A model generated the notes under the pieces. That model did no database searches, was not told the origin of the DNA, and saw only the letters and a list, made by a program, of their open reading frames with translations. Position numbers and translations under genes: made by a program. A stretch of 35,377 bases of DNA from Rhodoferax sp. (GTDB lineage Bacteria; Pseudomonadota; Gammaproteobacteria; Burkholderiales; Burkholderiaceae_C), in contig JAUXOA010000052.1 of NCBI GenBank assembly GCA_030682475.1, positions 1 through 35,377 of the forward strand, read 5' to 3'. Below are positions 8,578 through 18,577 of this stretch, one piece after another; the stretch's first letter is position 1; each line of letters starts with the position of its first letter.

Positions 8578-9656
8578 GATTTACGGGTATCGAATGCGTC
8601 GCGCAGGGCGTCGCCAATGAAGGTCAGCAGCAGCATGGTGAGCACCAGCAGCAAAAAGGTGGGGAAAATGATCCACCAGGCGTCCAGGTTTTCTTTGCCC
8701 TGGCGCAACAAGTCACCCAAGGAGGGTACCGAGGCGGGTACGCCCAGCCCCAGAAAGTCGAGTGAAGTCAGGGCAACGATGGCGCCACTCATGCGAAAGG
8801 GCAGAAAGGTGATCACCGGCGTGAGCGAGTTCGGCAGCACGTGGCGCCAGATGATCTGTGCATTGGACAAGCCCAAGGCGCGCGCTGCCTTGACGAACTC
8901 CAGGTTGCGGTTGCGCAGGAATTCGGCCCGAACATAGTCCGAAAGCCCCATCCAACCCCAGAGCGAGAGCAGCACCAGCAATAAGAGTAGCGACGGCTCA
9001 AAAATGGACGCAAAAATGATCAGCAGATAGAGCTCTGGCACGGCCCCCCAGATTTCCATGAAACGCTGCAAAATCAGATCGATACGCCCACCAAAGTAGC
9101 CCTGTAGGGCACCGGCGGCGATACCGATCACGGTGCCAACAACCGTGAGCGCCAGAGCAAACCAGATACTGACGCGAAAACCATATAACAGTCGCGCCAA
9201 CATATCCTGGCCAACGCCGTCCGTTCCCAGCCAATTTTGTGTGTTCGGTAGCGCCGGGCTGGGGATTTTTTCGAACGGATTGGAAGATCTGGCTGAATGG
9301 GGGTTGACGGTGAAGAAAGCCCAGTTGCCGGGCTGGTCAAACTGTTCTCTGATAAATGGATCCTTCCAGTCAGTGGGTGTGCCGAAGTCCCCTCCGAAAC
9401 GTGTTTCCGCCTGGTTCTTGAACAGGGGGAAAAACAACTCACCGTTGTAGCGTGCCACCAACGGACGGTCGTTGCTAACCAGTTCTGCAAAGGTGGACAG
9501 CAGCAGCATGGCCAGGAACACCCAGAGTGAAAAGTAGCCAATGCGGTTGCGCCGGAAACGCGCCCAAGCACGCTGGTTGGGTGACATGGGTCGCACCGGA
9601 CTGAATGCAGCAGGCTTGGTGCTGTTATCAGCGGCGACGGTGATTGTAGAATTCAA
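8574..9656 (-). CDS. yejE: Peptide ABC transporter permease (YejE-type)
   Basis: The chosen start is TTG at 9656, giving 360 residues, because a perfect AGGAGG sits six bases upstream (9668-9663) and overlaps the yejB stop; the alternative ATG at 9713 lies 45 bases inside yejB with no ribosome site. The first ~40 residues are cytoplasmic (SPNQRAWARFRRNRIGY is the usual OppC/DppC-type entry), followed by one membrane helix, a ~100-residue periplasmic insertion, and five more helices. The EAA loop (about ARALGLSNAQIIWRHVLPN) that docks on the ATPase is present. It forms the inner-membrane channel with YejB. Confidence 0.9.
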   Translation of the reverse strand: MNSTITVAADNSTKPAAFSPVRPMSPNQRAWARFRRNRIGYFSLWVFLAMLLLSTFAELVSNDRPLVARYNGELFFPLFKNQAETRFGGDFGTPTDWKDPFIREQFDQPGNWAFFTVNPHSARSSNPFEKIPSPALPNTQNWLGTDGVGQDMLARLLYGFRVSIWFALALTVVGTVIGIAAGALQGYFGGRIDLILQRFMEIWGAVPELYLLIIFASIFEPSLLLLLVLLSLWGWMGLSDYVRAEFLRNRNLEFVKAARALGLSNAQIIWRHVLPNSLTPVITFLPFRMSGAIVALTSLDFLGLGVPASVPSLGDLLRQGKENLDAWWIIFPTFLLLVLTMLLLTFIGDALRDAFDTRKS

Positions 9657-9662
9657 GTCGTG

Positions 9663-9668
9663 CCTCCT
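9663..9668 (-). promoter_or_regulatory. Ribosome binding site that fixes the yejE TTG start
   Basis: AGGAGG on the minus strand overlaps the yejB TAG stop (9669-9667) and lies six bases before TTG 9656. It is the strongest Shine-Dalgarno noticed in the operon and argues for the non-ATG start of yejE. Confidence 0.75.
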
Positions 9669-10701
9669 ACTTGCCGACGGCGTTGAATTGAACCCGCGGG
9701 TCGACCACGACATACAGCAGGTCTGATATCAGCTTGACCACCAAACCGATGAGCGTGAACAGATACAAAGACCCGAGCACGACAGGATAGTCGCGCCGGA
9801 CCACCGATTCGAACGCTAGCAAACCCAGGCCATCGAGCGAGAACAAGGTCTCGATCAGCACGGATCCGGCGAAAAACGCCCCCACAAAGGCGGCCGGAAA
9901 ACCGGTGACCAAGGGGATTAACGCGTTGCGGAAGATGTGCTTGTATAGCACTCTGCCTTGCGACAGCCCTTTGGCACGTGCCACCAGCACATACTGTTTT
10001 CTCATTTCCTCGACAAACGTGTTCTTGGTCAGCATCGTCAGCACTGCGAAGCTGCCAATCACCATGCAAACGAGTGGCAGGGTCAGATGCCAGAAGTAGT
10101 CAGTGATGCGGGCCGGCCAACTGAGATCTGACCAATTGTCAGAGGTCAGCCCCCGCAACGGAAACCATTCAAGAAAAGTGCCCCCAGAGAACAGCACGAT
10201 CAGAAAGATGCCCAGCACAAAACCGGGGATGGCATAGCCGATCAGCACAATCAGTGAGCTGATGACGTCAAAGCGGGAACCCTCACGTACTGCCTTGACA
10301 ATGCCCAAGGGCAAAGAGATCATGTATGTGAGCAGAAACGTCCAGAGCCCTAAGCTGATCGAGACCGGTAGTTTCTCCTTGATCAGTTGCCACACGTCCT
10401 TGTTGTGCAGAAAGCTGCGGCCCAGATCGAAGCGCAGGAAGTTTCCGATCATCTCGACATAGCGCACATGCACGGGCTTGTCGAAACCGTAAAGTTTCTT
10501 CAGCTCGGCAATCTGCTTGGCGTCACTGTCGCGCCCCGCCTTGTAGGCGCTGCCATCGCCCTTCTGGCTGGCGCGTGCCTCGGCCATGATTTGCTCGACC
10601 GGACCACCCGGCACGAACTGGATCACGATGAATGTGATGGTCAGTGCGCCGAGCAGGGTGGGCACCATCAGGAGAATTCGCTTAAGAATGTAGGTCAGCA
10701 T
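9667..10701 (-). CDS. yejB: Peptide ABC transporter permease (YejB-type)
   Basis: A 344-residue inner-membrane permease of the OppB/DppB class. It opens with MLTYILKRILLMVPTLLG, the typical first helix, has an insertion between helix 1 and the core that includes LKKLYGFDKPVHVRYVEMI, and ends with five more helices. The EAA loop ARAKGLSQGRVLYKHIFRN, which couples to the ATPase, is visible. The longer insertion after PGGPVEQIMAE is characteristic of the YejB subgroup. It starts 9 bp after the yejA stop, so yejA, yejB, yejE and yejF form one transcription unit. Confidence 0.92.
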   Translation of the reverse strand: MLTYILKRILLMVPTLLGALTITFIVIQFVPGGPVEQIMAEARASQKGDGSAYKAGRDSDAKQIAELKKLYGFDKPVHVRYVEMIGNFLRFDLGRSFLHNKDVWQLIKEKLPVSISLGLWTFLLTYMISLPLGIVKAVREGSRFDVISSLIVLIGYAIPGFVLGIFLIVLFSGGTFLEWFPLRGLTSDNWSDLSWPARITDYFWHLTLPLVCMVIGSFAVLTMLTKNTFVEEMRKQYVLVARAKGLSQGRVLYKHIFRNALIPLVTGFPAAFVGAFFAGSVLIETLFSLDGLGLLAFESVVRRDYPVVLGSLYLFTLIGLVVKLISDLLYVVVDPRVQFNAVGK

Positions 10702-10710
10702 CGGTAGGTC

Positions 10711-12624
10711 TCACTTGTTGGCTCCGGGCTTGAGCCACCAGGTGCTGATTGGCCAAGCCACCATATCCGAGTTGGGACTCTCGATGGTGAAGTAATTGGG
10801 GCGTTTGTCTGGCATGCCAAAGCGGTCCCAATAGGATGCCTTTTCGTCTGCGGCGTACAGGTCCGGTACCTGCCAATGGTTCCACATCACGACACGGTCC
10901 AGTGCCCGGCTCGAATCCCGCAGGTCTTCCAGCGTGGTCGCAGCAGCCATCGCTTCGATAATGTGGTCAACCGCAGGGCTCTTGACCCCACGGAAGTTGC
11001 TGTTGCCTTTTTCGTCCGCTGATTTGCTGCCATAGCCGGTGCCAACACTGGTTGCGTCGGGAAGCGTGAAGTCACCTTCAACAATGGTGATCATGTCGAA
11101 GTCGTATTCTTCCAGTCGACGCCGGTACAAAGCAAAGTCGACAACGCGGTCGTTTAGCTTGATCCCAAGTTTTTCAAGATTGGCTTGCCAGGCGGTCATT
11201 CGTCCGGGCTGACCCGGATTGAGGTACTCGATATCAAAAGCTTCACCCTTGGCGTTGCGCAGTCGCCCGTCAGCAGCCAGCTTCCAACCCGCTTGTTCCA
11301 GCAAATCGCGGGCCTTGAGCAGGTTTCGGCGTAGCAGCTTGGGGTCTCGATCGGTCATGGGCGCCTGGTAGGCAGACCCAAAAACATCGGGTGGAAGGTC
11401 CTTGCGAAAGGGTTCCAGAAGCTTCAATTCACCGAGGCTTGGCAGGCCGACGGCGGCAAACTCGGAATTGTTGTAAACGCTATTGGTGCGCTTGAACAAG
11501 CCATAGCGGTTCAGCGTCTCGAAGTCATAGGTGTAGCCCAGGGCCTCGCGCACACGCCGGTCCTGAAAGATGGGGCGCCGCAAATTGAGCTGGTAGGACT
11601 GCAAGCCCTGACCAACCGAGGTTTCAAACAGATCCTTCTTGATGCGACCATCGTCCCATTTTGGCCCTTGGTGCTGACGTATCCAACTGCGAGCGCTGTA
11701 CTCTTTGTAGATGTCAAACTCCCCCGCTTTGAAGGCTTCTCTGCCGACCGCCTGATCCTTGTAGTAGCGGTAGACAATGCGGTCGAAGTTGAAGAAGCCA
11801 CGCCGCACGCCCAGGTCCTTGGCCCAGTAGTCCGGATTGCGCTTGAGCTCCAGGCGACGGCCCGAATCGGCCACGGCAATCGTGTAGGGGCCACTGGTGA
11901 TCGGGTATTCGGTCACGATCTCGTCAAATCGTTTTGGCTTTGCGTCCGCCCCCAGCGCCCACTTGCGGGAGAAAATTCGCATGCCGGTGCCTACAGTAAA
12001 GATCGTATCGTTGGAACGGTCCTTCAAGTCAAAGCGTATGGTCCGCTCATCAAGCACCACTGCGCGTGCAACCCCGGCCAACGCCGTTTGGAGCGCAGGG
12101 GAGGCGTATTTGCCCGACATCGACTCAAAGCTGTACAACACGTCTGCAGCCGTGACTGGGTCGCCGTTGTAGAAGCGCGCTTTTGGATGCAGCCGGAAGG
12201 TAAGGGATGACTTGTCCGGCGCAATGAGCATCTCTTGTGCCAACAGACCGTACATGGTGAGCGCTTCGTCGCCAGCCAAGGCCGCCAGCGGCTCGAGCAT
12301 GAACAGCAGAATGCCGGCCGGCGCATTGCCCTTGGTTGTGAAGGAATTGAACTTGTCGAAACTGCTACGCCGGTCCGGGTTGCGCAAATAAAGGGTGCCC
12401 CCTTTTGGTGCTTCGGGGTTGACGTATTCGAAATAGGGGAACCCGCGTGGGTACTTGGGTGTCCCGAAAGCGGCGTAGCCATGCACCCACTCCTGCGCTG
12501 CGGGTCGGGTGGCAGTGGGGGGTGTGGAAGACAGTGCGAGGCCGGTGGCAAGTGCCCAGCTCAGCGCCATGTGCAGTATGAAGCAAAGCAGGCCCGGCAC
12601 ACTACGGGTGGGGGTATTTAACAT
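10711..12624 (-). CDS. yejA: Peptide ABC transporter, periplasmic substrate-binding protein (YejA-type)
   Basis: The 637-residue start at 12624 (MLNTPTRSVPGLL) places a signal peptide at the N-terminus: a basic residue, then a hydrophobic run (about 10-35) ending in small residues. An ATG at 12714 would add 30 polar residues ahead of it and is judged unlikely, although neither start has a convincing ribosome site. The mature part is an SBP_bac_5 (OppA/DppA) fold; the YejA-specific stretch HGYAAFGTPKYPRGFPYF near the mature N-terminus and GPYTIAVADSGRRLELKRNPDYW are recognisable. It delivers peptides to YejBE. As first gene of the operon its promoter should lie between 12625 and 12780. Confidence 0.88.
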   Translation of the reverse strand: MLNTPTRSVPGLLCFILHMALSWALATGLALSSTPPTATRPAAQEWVHGYAAFGTPKYPRGFPYFEYVNPEAPKGGTLYLRNPDRRSSFDKFNSFTTKGNAPAGILLFMLEPLAALAGDEALTMYGLLAQEMLIAPDKSSLTFRLHPKARFYNGDPVTAADVLYSFESMSGKYASPALQTALAGVARAVVLDERTIRFDLKDRSNDTIFTVGTGMRIFSRKWALGADAKPKRFDEIVTEYPITSGPYTIAVADSGRRLELKRNPDYWAKDLGVRRGFFNFDRIVYRYYKDQAVGREAFKAGEFDIYKEYSARSWIRQHQGPKWDDGRIKKDLFETSVGQGLQSYQLNLRRPIFQDRRVREALGYTYDFETLNRYGLFKRTNSVYNNSEFAAVGLPSLGELKLLEPFRKDLPPDVFGSAYQAPMTDRDPKLLRRNLLKARDLLEQAGWKLAADGRLRNAKGEAFDIEYLNPGQPGRMTAWQANLEKLGIKLNDRVVDFALYRRRLEEYDFDMITIVEGDFTLPDATSVGTGYGSKSADEKGNSNFRGVKSPAVDHIIEAMAAATTLEDLRDSSRALDRVVMWNHWQVPDLYAADEKASYWDRFGMPDKRPNYFTIESPNSDMVAWPISTWWLKPGANK

Positions 12625-12780
12625 CGTATCTATGCTAATCGATCGGTCATTGACATTTGACAGCCTCGTTTCATGGTTTTCACCTATTGTGTCGCGCTGC
12701 TTCGCTTGTGACATCGGCCGCGCCGCAGCACCACGACACCCGAACCTTGCTAGCGGCGGCTGGATAAATTCCTGAAATTT

Positions 12781-12912
12781 TGTGGGACAGACCGAATCTT
12801 GATACTTTGCGGGACAGACCGCAGCTACGCGAAGCGAGCAAGCTCTGTCCTCAACCGTTCAGAGAGACAGCTCTGCCTTCAACTGTTCAAAGAGCCAATT
12901 CTGTCCCCCACT
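12781..12912. repeat. Hairpin repeat block A between yejA and rimP
   Basis: The block contains a core unit at 12811-12850 (GGGACAGACC ... CTCTGTCC) with inner stem GCT-A-CGC-GAA-GCG-AGC, plus partial units: GGGACAGACCG at 12784, and two degenerate GCTCTG(T/C)C-C arms at about 12870 and 12897. In this copy the inner stem carries GCT/AGC where three other copies have GTT/AAC, a paired change. The block lies in the divergent gap between yejA and rimP (12625-13026), together with a -10 box and a leader hairpin; I see no gene in that gap. Confidence 0.8.
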
Positions 12913-12927
12913 GACCAAAAATAAGGA

Positions 12928-12933
12928 TATAAT
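12928..12933 (+). promoter_or_regulatory. -10 box of the rimP-nusA-infB operon (candidate)
   Basis: A perfect TATAAT occurs 94 bases before the rimP GTG, directly after repeat block A. No good -35 is present at 16-18 bases; the repeat occupies that place. If used, transcription would begin near 12940 and run straight into the hairpin at 12955-12980. Confidence 0.4.
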
Positions 12934-12942
12934 CCAAAGCTC

Positions 12943-12985
12943 ACGACCAAACGGACGGGTATCTACCGCCCGTTTTTTTTGGTCG
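12943..12985 (+). terminator. Terminator-like hairpin in the rimP operon leader
   Basis: ACGGG (12955-12959) pairs with CCCGT (12969-12973) and is followed by a run of eight T (12973-12980), which has the form of an intrinsic terminator or attenuator. An enclosing stem, CGACCAAA with TTTGGTCG, wraps the whole element. It lies between the candidate -10 and rimP, so it would act on the leader of an operon that itself encodes NusA. Confidence 0.5.
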
Positions 12986-13026
12986 ATTGTCTTTGCATTG
13001 CATCTGAATACAAGTGGCAAACCTAC

Positions 13027-13653
13027 GTGGCGCTAAAGGAAATTGTTGAACAAACCGTGGCCGGTCTGGGCTACGACCTGGTGGAAACCGAGCGCTCTGC
13101 TGCCGGATTGCTGCGCATCACGATCGACCTGCCATGGTCGCCGTTGGCTGAGGGTACAGGTGCGGGAGCGGAGCAGTTCGTGACGGTGGAAGACTGCGAA
13201 AAAGTTACGCGGCAGTTGCTGTTTGCGCTTGAAGTCGATGGCATTGAGTACAAGCGGCTTGAAGTGTCCTCCCCGGGCATTGACCGACCCTTGCGGCATG
13301 AGAAGGATTTTGAACGGTTTGTCGGGCACGTGATTGATGTCACGCTGAAGGCGCCCATTGGGGCGGCGGCGGGGGCGCTGGTCAATGCCAGCCGCAAGAA
13401 GTTTCGCGGCACGCTGGAGCGTACCGAGGGCGGTGACGAAAGCGGAGTTGAAGGTGGCCTTGCGGGTTGGCAAATCGTCTGGAGCGATGCGCCGCTGGTC
13501 AAGCCCGGTCAAAAAGTCAGCAAGAAAAGGGTGCCAGCGCCGTTGCAGGCCCTGGGTTTTTCTCTGGACGAGTTGCGGGAGGCGCGACTGGCGCCCATCG
13601 TCAGCTTCAAGGGCCGGGGCGCCAAGGGCGACACAGAGACCCATTTGGATTGA
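13027..13653 (+). CDS. rimP: Ribosome maturation factor RimP
   Basis: RimP is required for late maturation of the 30S subunit. The GTG start at 13027 ([20 protein letters not shown]) gives 208 residues and matches the conserved beginning known from related bacteria; an in-frame ATG at 12979 would add 16 unconserved residues beginning inside the leader hairpin. The N-terminal alpha/beta domain runs to about residue 100 with the family signature [21 protein letters not shown]; the C-terminal SH3-like domain follows. An inserted segment (about [17 protein letters not shown] to [13 protein letters not shown]) makes it longer than E. coli RimP (about 150). First gene of the conserved cluster; nusA follows after 22 bp. 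Confidence 0.92.
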   Translation: MALKEIVEQTVAGLGYDLVETERSAAGLLRITIDLPWSPLAEGTGAGAEQFVTVEDCEKVTRQLLFALEVDGIEYKRLEVSSPGIDRPLRHEKDFERFVGHVIDVTLKAPIGAAAGALVNASRKKFRGTLERTEGGDESGVEGGLAGWQIVWSDAPLVKPGQKVSKKRVPAPLQALGFSLDELREARLAPIVSFKGRGAKGDTETHLD

Positions 13654-13675
13654 GTTGAAACAGGAGAGTCATGGC

Positions 13676-15172
13676 ATGAATCGCGAAATGTTAATGCTGG
13701 TGGAAGCCATCTCACGCGAGAAGAACGTCGAGCGTGATGTGGTGTTTGGCGCCGTCGAGGCGGCGCTGGCACAGGCGACAAAGAAGCTGCATCAGGGCGA
13801 TGTGGATATCCGCGTCGCGGTTGACCGCGACAGCGGCAGCTACGAGACCTTTCGTCGCTGGCATGTGGTGCCGGACGAAGCCGGTCTGCAGTTGCCTGAC
13901 CAGGAAATACTGCTGTTCGAAGCGCTCGAACAAATTCCAGACATCGAGGTCGACGAGTACATCGAAGAAACGGTGGAATCAGTGCCGATTGGCCGGATTG
14001 GTGCCATGGCTGCCAAGCAGGTCATTCTGCAAAAAATTCGCGATGCCGAACGCGAGATGCTGCTCAACGACTTCATGTCGCGTGGCGACAAGATTTTTGT
14101 CGGTACCGTCAAACGTATGGACAAGGGTGACCTGATTGTGGAAAGCGGCCGCGTTGAAGGCCGCCTGCGCCGCAGCGACATGATTCCGAAGGAAAATCTG
14201 CGTACCGGTGACCGCGTGCGCGCCATGATCATGGAAGTTGACCTCACCCTGCGTGGTGCACCGATCATTCTGTCGCGTTCGTCGCCTGAATTCATGATCG
14301 AACTGTTCCGCCAGGAAGTACCCGAAATTGAGCAGGGTTTGTTGGAGATCAAATCCTGCGCCCGCGATGTTGGTTCGCGCGCCAAGATCGCCGTGTTGTC
14401 GCATGACAAACGGGTGGATCCCATCGGCACCTGTGTCGGCGTGCGTGGCACGCGTGTCAATGGCGTGACCAATGAGCTGGCCGGTGAGCGCGTGGACATT
14501 GTGCTGTGGAGCGAAGACCCGGCCCAGTTTGTAATTGGCGCACTGGCCCCGGCTAATGTTTCTTCCATTGTGGTGGACGAAGAGCGCCATGCCATGGACG
14601 TGGTGGTGGACGAAGAGAACCTGGCGATTGCGATCGGACGTGGCGGTCAGAACGTGCGCCTGGCGTCCGAGCTGACCGGCTGGAAGATCAACATCCTGGA
14701 CGCCGCCGAGTCGGCCCAGAAGCAGGCCACCGAGACCGACTCTGGCCGCAAGCTGTTCATGGAAAAGCTCGATGTGGACGAAGAAATCGCCGATCTCTTG
14801 ATTGCCGAAGGCTTTACCAGTCTGGAGCAGGTGGCCTACGTGCCGCTGGAAGAAATGCTCGAGATCGAAAGCTTCGACGAGGACACCGTCAACGAATTGC
14901 GCACCCGCGCCAAAGACGCGCTGCTGACCATGGAAATAGCGCACGAGGAGAGCGTTGAACAAGTTTCGCAGGATTTGCGCGACCTCCAGGGCATCACCCC
15001 CGACCTGATCGGCAAATTGGCCGATGGTGGCGTTCACACCCGTGACGATCTGGCCGACCTGGCGGTTGATGAACTCATAGAAATCACCGGCCAGTCTGCG
15101 GACGAAGCCAAGACCTTGATCATGAAAGCGCGCGAACATTGGTTTACCAATGAAGCCGCTTCTCAAGCGTAA
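13676..15172 (+). CDS. nusA: Transcription termination/antitermination factor NusA
   Basis: NusA binds RNA polymerase and nascent RNA, promoting pausing, intrinsic termination and, with other Nus factors, antitermination. The 498-residue form starts at ATG 13676 ([19 protein letters not shown]) with AGGAG nine bases upstream. Domain order: N-terminal polymerase-binding domain (1 to about 130), S1 (about 135-200, [20 protein letters not shown]), KH1/KH2 (about 200-345, with [15 protein letters not shown] and [20 protein letters not shown]), and two C-terminal acidic repeats (from about 360, e.g. [17 protein letters not shown]). The presence of both repeats is the proteobacterial arrangement. 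Its position in a unit preceded by a terminator-like leader makes autoregulation plausible. Confidence 0.96.
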   Translation: MNREMLMLVEAISREKNVERDVVFGAVEAALAQATKKLHQGDVDIRVAVDRDSGSYETFRRWHVVPDEAGLQLPDQEILLFEALEQIPDIEVDEYIEETVESVPIGRIGAMAAKQVILQKIRDAEREMLLNDFMSRGDKIFVGTVKRMDKGDLIVESGRVEGRLRRSDMIPKENLRTGDRVRAMIMEVDLTLRGAPIILSRSSPEFMIELFRQEVPEIEQGLLEIKSCARDVGSRAKIAVLSHDKRVDPIGTCVGVRGTRVNGVTNELAGERVDIVLWSEDPAQFVIGALAPANVSSIVVDEERHAMDVVVDEENLAIAIGRGGQNVRLASELTGWKINILDAAESAQKQATETDSGRKLFMEKLDVDEEIADLLIAEGFTSLEQVAYVPLEEMLEIESFDEDTVNELRTRAKDALLTMEIAHEESVEQVSQDLRDLQGITPDLIGKLADGGVHTRDDLADLAVDELIEITGQSADEAKTLIMKAREHWFTNEAASQA

Positions 15173-15257
15173 AGCAAATGTCATGAACACACAGTTTCAG
15201 TGATGGCTAACAATTGCCCGCAGGGCTTGTTATGCCGAACTAAAGGTTACACAACAA

Positions 15258-18176
15258 ATGTCCAGTACGACCGTCGCCGAGTTTGCAATCGAACTCAACA
15301 AATCAACCGATACGCTGCTTGAGCAACTGAAGTCGGCGGGAGTGGCCAAGTCGGCCGCTTCTGACAAGCTGACAGAAGTTGACAAACAGCATCTGTTGAG
15401 CTACTTTCAGACCAGCCATGGCACGGCCAGTGCCGAGCGCAAGAAAATTACGCTGGTCAAGAGGTCGACCAGCGAAATCAAGCAGGCTGACGCCAGTGGC
15501 AAGGCGCGTACCATTCAGGTCGAGGTGCGCAAGAAGCGCACGTTTGTACGCCGTGAAGATGGCGTCGAAGTGTCAGTTGAGTCACCGGAGCAGGAGTTTG
15601 ATGCAGCGCCGCCGATCGACAACGCCGAGCTGGCGCGTCGTGAAGAAGAAGCGCGCCGTCAGGCTGAACTGATTGGTCGTCAGGAAGAAGAACTGTCTGA
15701 GCGCCGGCGTCAGCGCCAAGAGCAGGAGACGCGGGCGCGTGAAATGGCTGAACAGGCCGCTGCAAAGGCTGCTGAAGCCGTGACAGCACAAGCGGCTGAA
15801 GAGAAAACCAGGCCGGCAGCCGCTGCGCCACAAGCACAAGATGCTATCAATAGCGCAGCAGTCAAGGCTGCGCAAGCAAGCGAAAAGGCTGCGGCAGTGA
15901 CCAGGGCGCAGGCACGCGAAATAGCGGCGGCAGATTCCAGCGCGCGCGCCGCTGAAGAGGTCGCACGGGCAGCCGATCTGGGTGAGCGCAGGCGCAAGGC
16001 AGAAGCAGAGGCAACCGCCATTCGTTTGATGATGTCGGCACCCGCCAAAAAGCCAGCGCCGCCGCCTAAAAAGCCGGAAGGAATCAAGGCTGAAGCAGCC
16101 AAGGCAGCGGCACTCAAGGGCACGTTGCACAAACCAGCCGCTGGCACGGTGCCAGCCAAGCCAGCCAAGCCGGGTGCCCCCGGCGCACCTGCTGCTGGGG
16201 CACCCGCTGGCGCTGGCAAAGAAGTCAAATCAGCCAAACTGTCCAGCAGTTGGGCCGGTGACCCGGCCAAGAAAAAAGGCATTCCAACCCGTGGCGCAAC
16301 CGCCGTTCCGGGTGCCGGCCGTGGCACCAACTGGCGCGCTCCTGCACGGGGTGGCCGACGCGCTAGCAATGATCGTGACCGTGATGACAATCGGGTGCAG
16401 GCCGCCCAGGCCGAAGCGCGTGTCATCGAAGTGCATGTGCCTGAAACCATTACCGTGGCCGAGTTGGCCCACAAAATGACGGTCAAGGCTTCCGAGGTGA
16501 TCAAACATCTGATCAAGCTCGGCCAGATGGTCACCATCAACCAGCCGCTGGACCAGGACACCGCCATGATTCTGGTGGAGGAAATGGGTCACAAGGCGAT
16601 CGTTGCGGCGCTCGACGATCCGGAAGCCTTTACCGATGACGAGGTCCTTCAGCAACAATCAGAGTCGCTGCCACGGGCACCGGTGGTGACGGTCATGGGC
16701 CACGTCGATCACGGCAAAACGTCCTTGCTGGACTACATTCGCCGCGCCAAAGTGGCCTCGGGCGAAGCCGGTGGCATTACCCAGCACATTGGTGCCTACC
16801 ATGTGGAAACGCCACGCGGCATGATTTCCTTCCTCGACACCCCCGGTCACGAGGCATTTACCGCTATGCGTGCCCGCGGCGCCAAGGCCACCGACATCGT
16901 GATTCTAGTGGTCGCTGCCGACGACGGCGTGATGCCACAAACCAAAGAGGCCATCAAGCATGCCAGGGCGGCCGGTGTTCCCATCGTCGTGGCGATCAAC
17001 AAGATCGACAAACCGGATGCCAACCCCGAGCGCGTCAAGAACGAGCTGGTGGTGGAAGAAGTGGTGCCCGAGGAGTTTGGGGGTGAATCTCCATTTGTCA
17101 CGGTCTCGGCCAAGACCGGACAGGGCATTGATGCCTTGCTGGAACAAGTCTTGCTGCAGGCCGAAGTGCTGGAGTTGCGCGCGCCGGTCGATGCCATGGC
17201 CAAGGGTCTGGTGATTGAGGCCCGGCTGGACAAGGGGCGTGGCCCGGTAGCCACCATTCTGGTGCAGTCCGGCACCCTCAAGACCGGCGATGTCGTGCTG
17301 GCTGGCTCCACCTATGGCCGCGTGCGTGCCATGCTGGACGAGAACGGTAAAACCATCAAGACCGCAGGCCCTTCGATTCCAGTCGAAATTCAGGGCTTGA
17401 CCGAAGTGCCGCAGGCGGGTGACGCGTTCATGGTGATGGCGGACGAGCGCCGCGCCCGTGAAATTGCCACCTACCGGGCCGGCAAGTTCCGCCACACCAA
17501 GCTAGCCAAGCAGCAGGCAGCCAAGCTGGAGAACATGTTCACCGACATGACCGCTGGCGAAGTCAAGCTGGTGCCGATCATCATCAAAGCCGATGTGCAA
17601 GGTTCGCAGGAAGCACTGGCGCAGTCGCTGCAGAAGCTCTCAACCGACGAGGTCAAGGTGCAGTTGGTCTACACCGCGGTGGGTGCCATCAGCGAATCGG
17701 ATGTGAACCTGGCGATTGCGTCCAAGGCCGTCATCATCGGTTTCAACACCCGTGCCGACGCCGGTGCGCGCAAGCTGGCCGAGAACAACGGCGTCGACAT
17801 CCGTTACTACGACATCATCTATGACGCCGTGGATGAGCTCAAGCTCGCCATGTCGGGCATGTTGACACCCGACAAGAAGGAAGAAGTGATCGGTACTGCC
17901 GAGATTCGGCAGGTGTTCAAAGTGTCAAAGATCGGCTCGATTGCGGGTTGTATGGTTACCGCAGGTATGGTCCGGCGGACCTCGCGTCTTCGCCTGCTGC
18001 GCGACAACGTCGTCATCTTTACCGGCGAGCTCGACTCGCTCAAGCGTTTCAAGGACGATGCCAAGGAAGTCAAGGAAGGCTTCGATTGCGGCTTGAATAT
18101 CAAGAACTACAACGACATCCAAGAGGGTGACGTGCTGGAGTTCTTTGAGATTCGCGAAGTGGCTAGAACGCTTTGA
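15258..18176 (+). CDS. infB: Translation initiation factor IF-2
   Basis: IF-2 is the GTPase that places initiator fMet-tRNA in the ribosomal P site and promotes subunit joining. The 972-residue protein has an IF2N module at the N-terminus ([20 protein letters not shown]), a long Ala/Lys/Glu/Arg-rich flexible region (about 110-370), a second IF2N-like module ([19 protein letters not shown]), then the G domain from about residue 475 with [22 protein letters not shown] and SAKTG. Domains II-IV follow with C-terminal fMet-tRNA binding module [18 protein letters not shown]. Internal start sites producing shorter forms, known in E. coli, were not resolved. It lies 85 bp after nusA, a gap containing a small GCCC/GGGC hairpin. 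Confidence 0.97.
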   Translation: MSSTTVAEFAIELNKSTDTLLEQLKSAGVAKSAASDKLTEVDKQHLLSYFQTSHGTASAERKKITLVKRSTSEIKQADASGKARTIQVEVRKKRTFVRREDGVEVSVESPEQEFDAAPPIDNAELARREEEARRQAELIGRQEEELSERRRQRQEQETRAREMAEQAAAKAAEAVTAQAAEEKTRPAAAAPQAQDAINSAAVKAAQASEKAAAVTRAQAREIAAADSSARAAEEVARAADLGERRRKAEAEATAIRLMMSAPAKKPAPPPKKPEGIKAEAAKAAALKGTLHKPAAGTVPAKPAKPGAPGAPAAGAPAGAGKEVKSAKLSSSWAGDPAKKKGIPTRGATAVPGAGRGTNWRAPARGGRRASNDRDRDDNRVQAAQAEARVIEVHVPETITVAELAHKMTVKASEVIKHLIKLGQMVTINQPLDQDTAMILVEEMGHKAIVAALDDPEAFTDDEVLQQQSESLPRAPVVTVMGHVDHGKTSLLDYIRRAKVASGEAGGITQHIGAYHVETPRGMISFLDTPGHEAFTAMRARGAKATDIVILVVAADDGVMPQTKEAIKHARAAGVPIVVAINKIDKPDANPERVKNELVVEEVVPEEFGGESPFVTVSAKTGQGIDALLEQVLLQAEVLELRAPVDAMAKGLVIEARLDKGRGPVATILVQSGTLKTGDVVLAGSTYGRVRAMLDENGKTIKTAGPSIPVEIQGLTEVPQAGDAFMVMADERRAREIATYRAGKFRHTKLAKQQAAKLENMFTDMTAGEVKLVPIIIKADVQGSQEALAQSLQKLSTDEVKVQLVYTAVGAISESDVNLAIASKAVIIGFNTRADAGARKLAENNGVDIRYYDIIYDAVDELKLAMSGMLTPDKKEEVIGTAEIRQVFKVSKIGSIAGCMVTAGMVRRTSRLRLLRDNVVIFTGELDSLKRFKDDAKEVKEGFDCGLNIKNYNDIQEGDVLEFFEIREVARTL

Positions 18177-18204
18177 TTCCCATTCGATGAACTCGCTTTA
18201 AATC

Positions 18205-18576
18205 GTGCGCAAAAAGTCAAAGACCCCCAACCGCAGCTTCAAGGTGGCCGATCAGATCCAGCGTGATCTGACCGAGCTGATTGCGCGCGAGCTGAAGGAT
18301 CCGCGGGTCGGCATGGTGACGATTCAGGCGGTGGAAGTCACGCCTGACTACGCGCACGCCAAAGTGTTTTTCAGCCTGCTGGCGGGGGATTCGAAAGAAT
18401 GTACGGAAGGATTGAATCAGGCGGCCGGTTTTTTAAGGGCGGGCCTGTTCAAGCGGCTGCATATTCATACCGTGCCGACATTGCATTTTCTGTTTGACCG
18501 CACGACCGAGCGCGCCGCCGACATGAATGCCTTGATTGCGCAGGCTGTGGCCTCGCGCTCCAAAAACGAGGATTGA
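18205..18576 (+). CDS. rbfA: 30S ribosome-binding factor RbfA
   Basis: A 123-residue KH-fold protein that binds the 30S subunit during 16S 5'-end processing. Its GTG start at 18205 leads into [20 protein letters not shown]; no strong ribosome site is seen and no alternative in-frame ATG exists nearby. The conserved run [19 protein letters not shown] and the KH signature [15 protein letters not shown] are present, as is [17 protein letters not shown] near the C-terminus. It follows infB by 28 bp and ends one base before the truB ATG (TGACATG), so the cluster is translationally coupled here. Confidence 0.94.
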   Translation: MRKKSKTPNRSFKVADQIQRDLTELIARELKDPRVGMVTIQAVEVTPDYAHAKVFFSLLAGDSKECTEGLNQAAGFLRAGLFKRLHIHTVPTLHFLFDRTTERAADMNALIAQAVASRSKNED

Positions 18577-18577
18577 C

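Noticed and set aside
13979..15190. Long minus-strand reading frame opposite nusA
   Set aside because: It is the antisense shadow of a clear nusA gene; its protein is His/Gln-rich with no family likeness.
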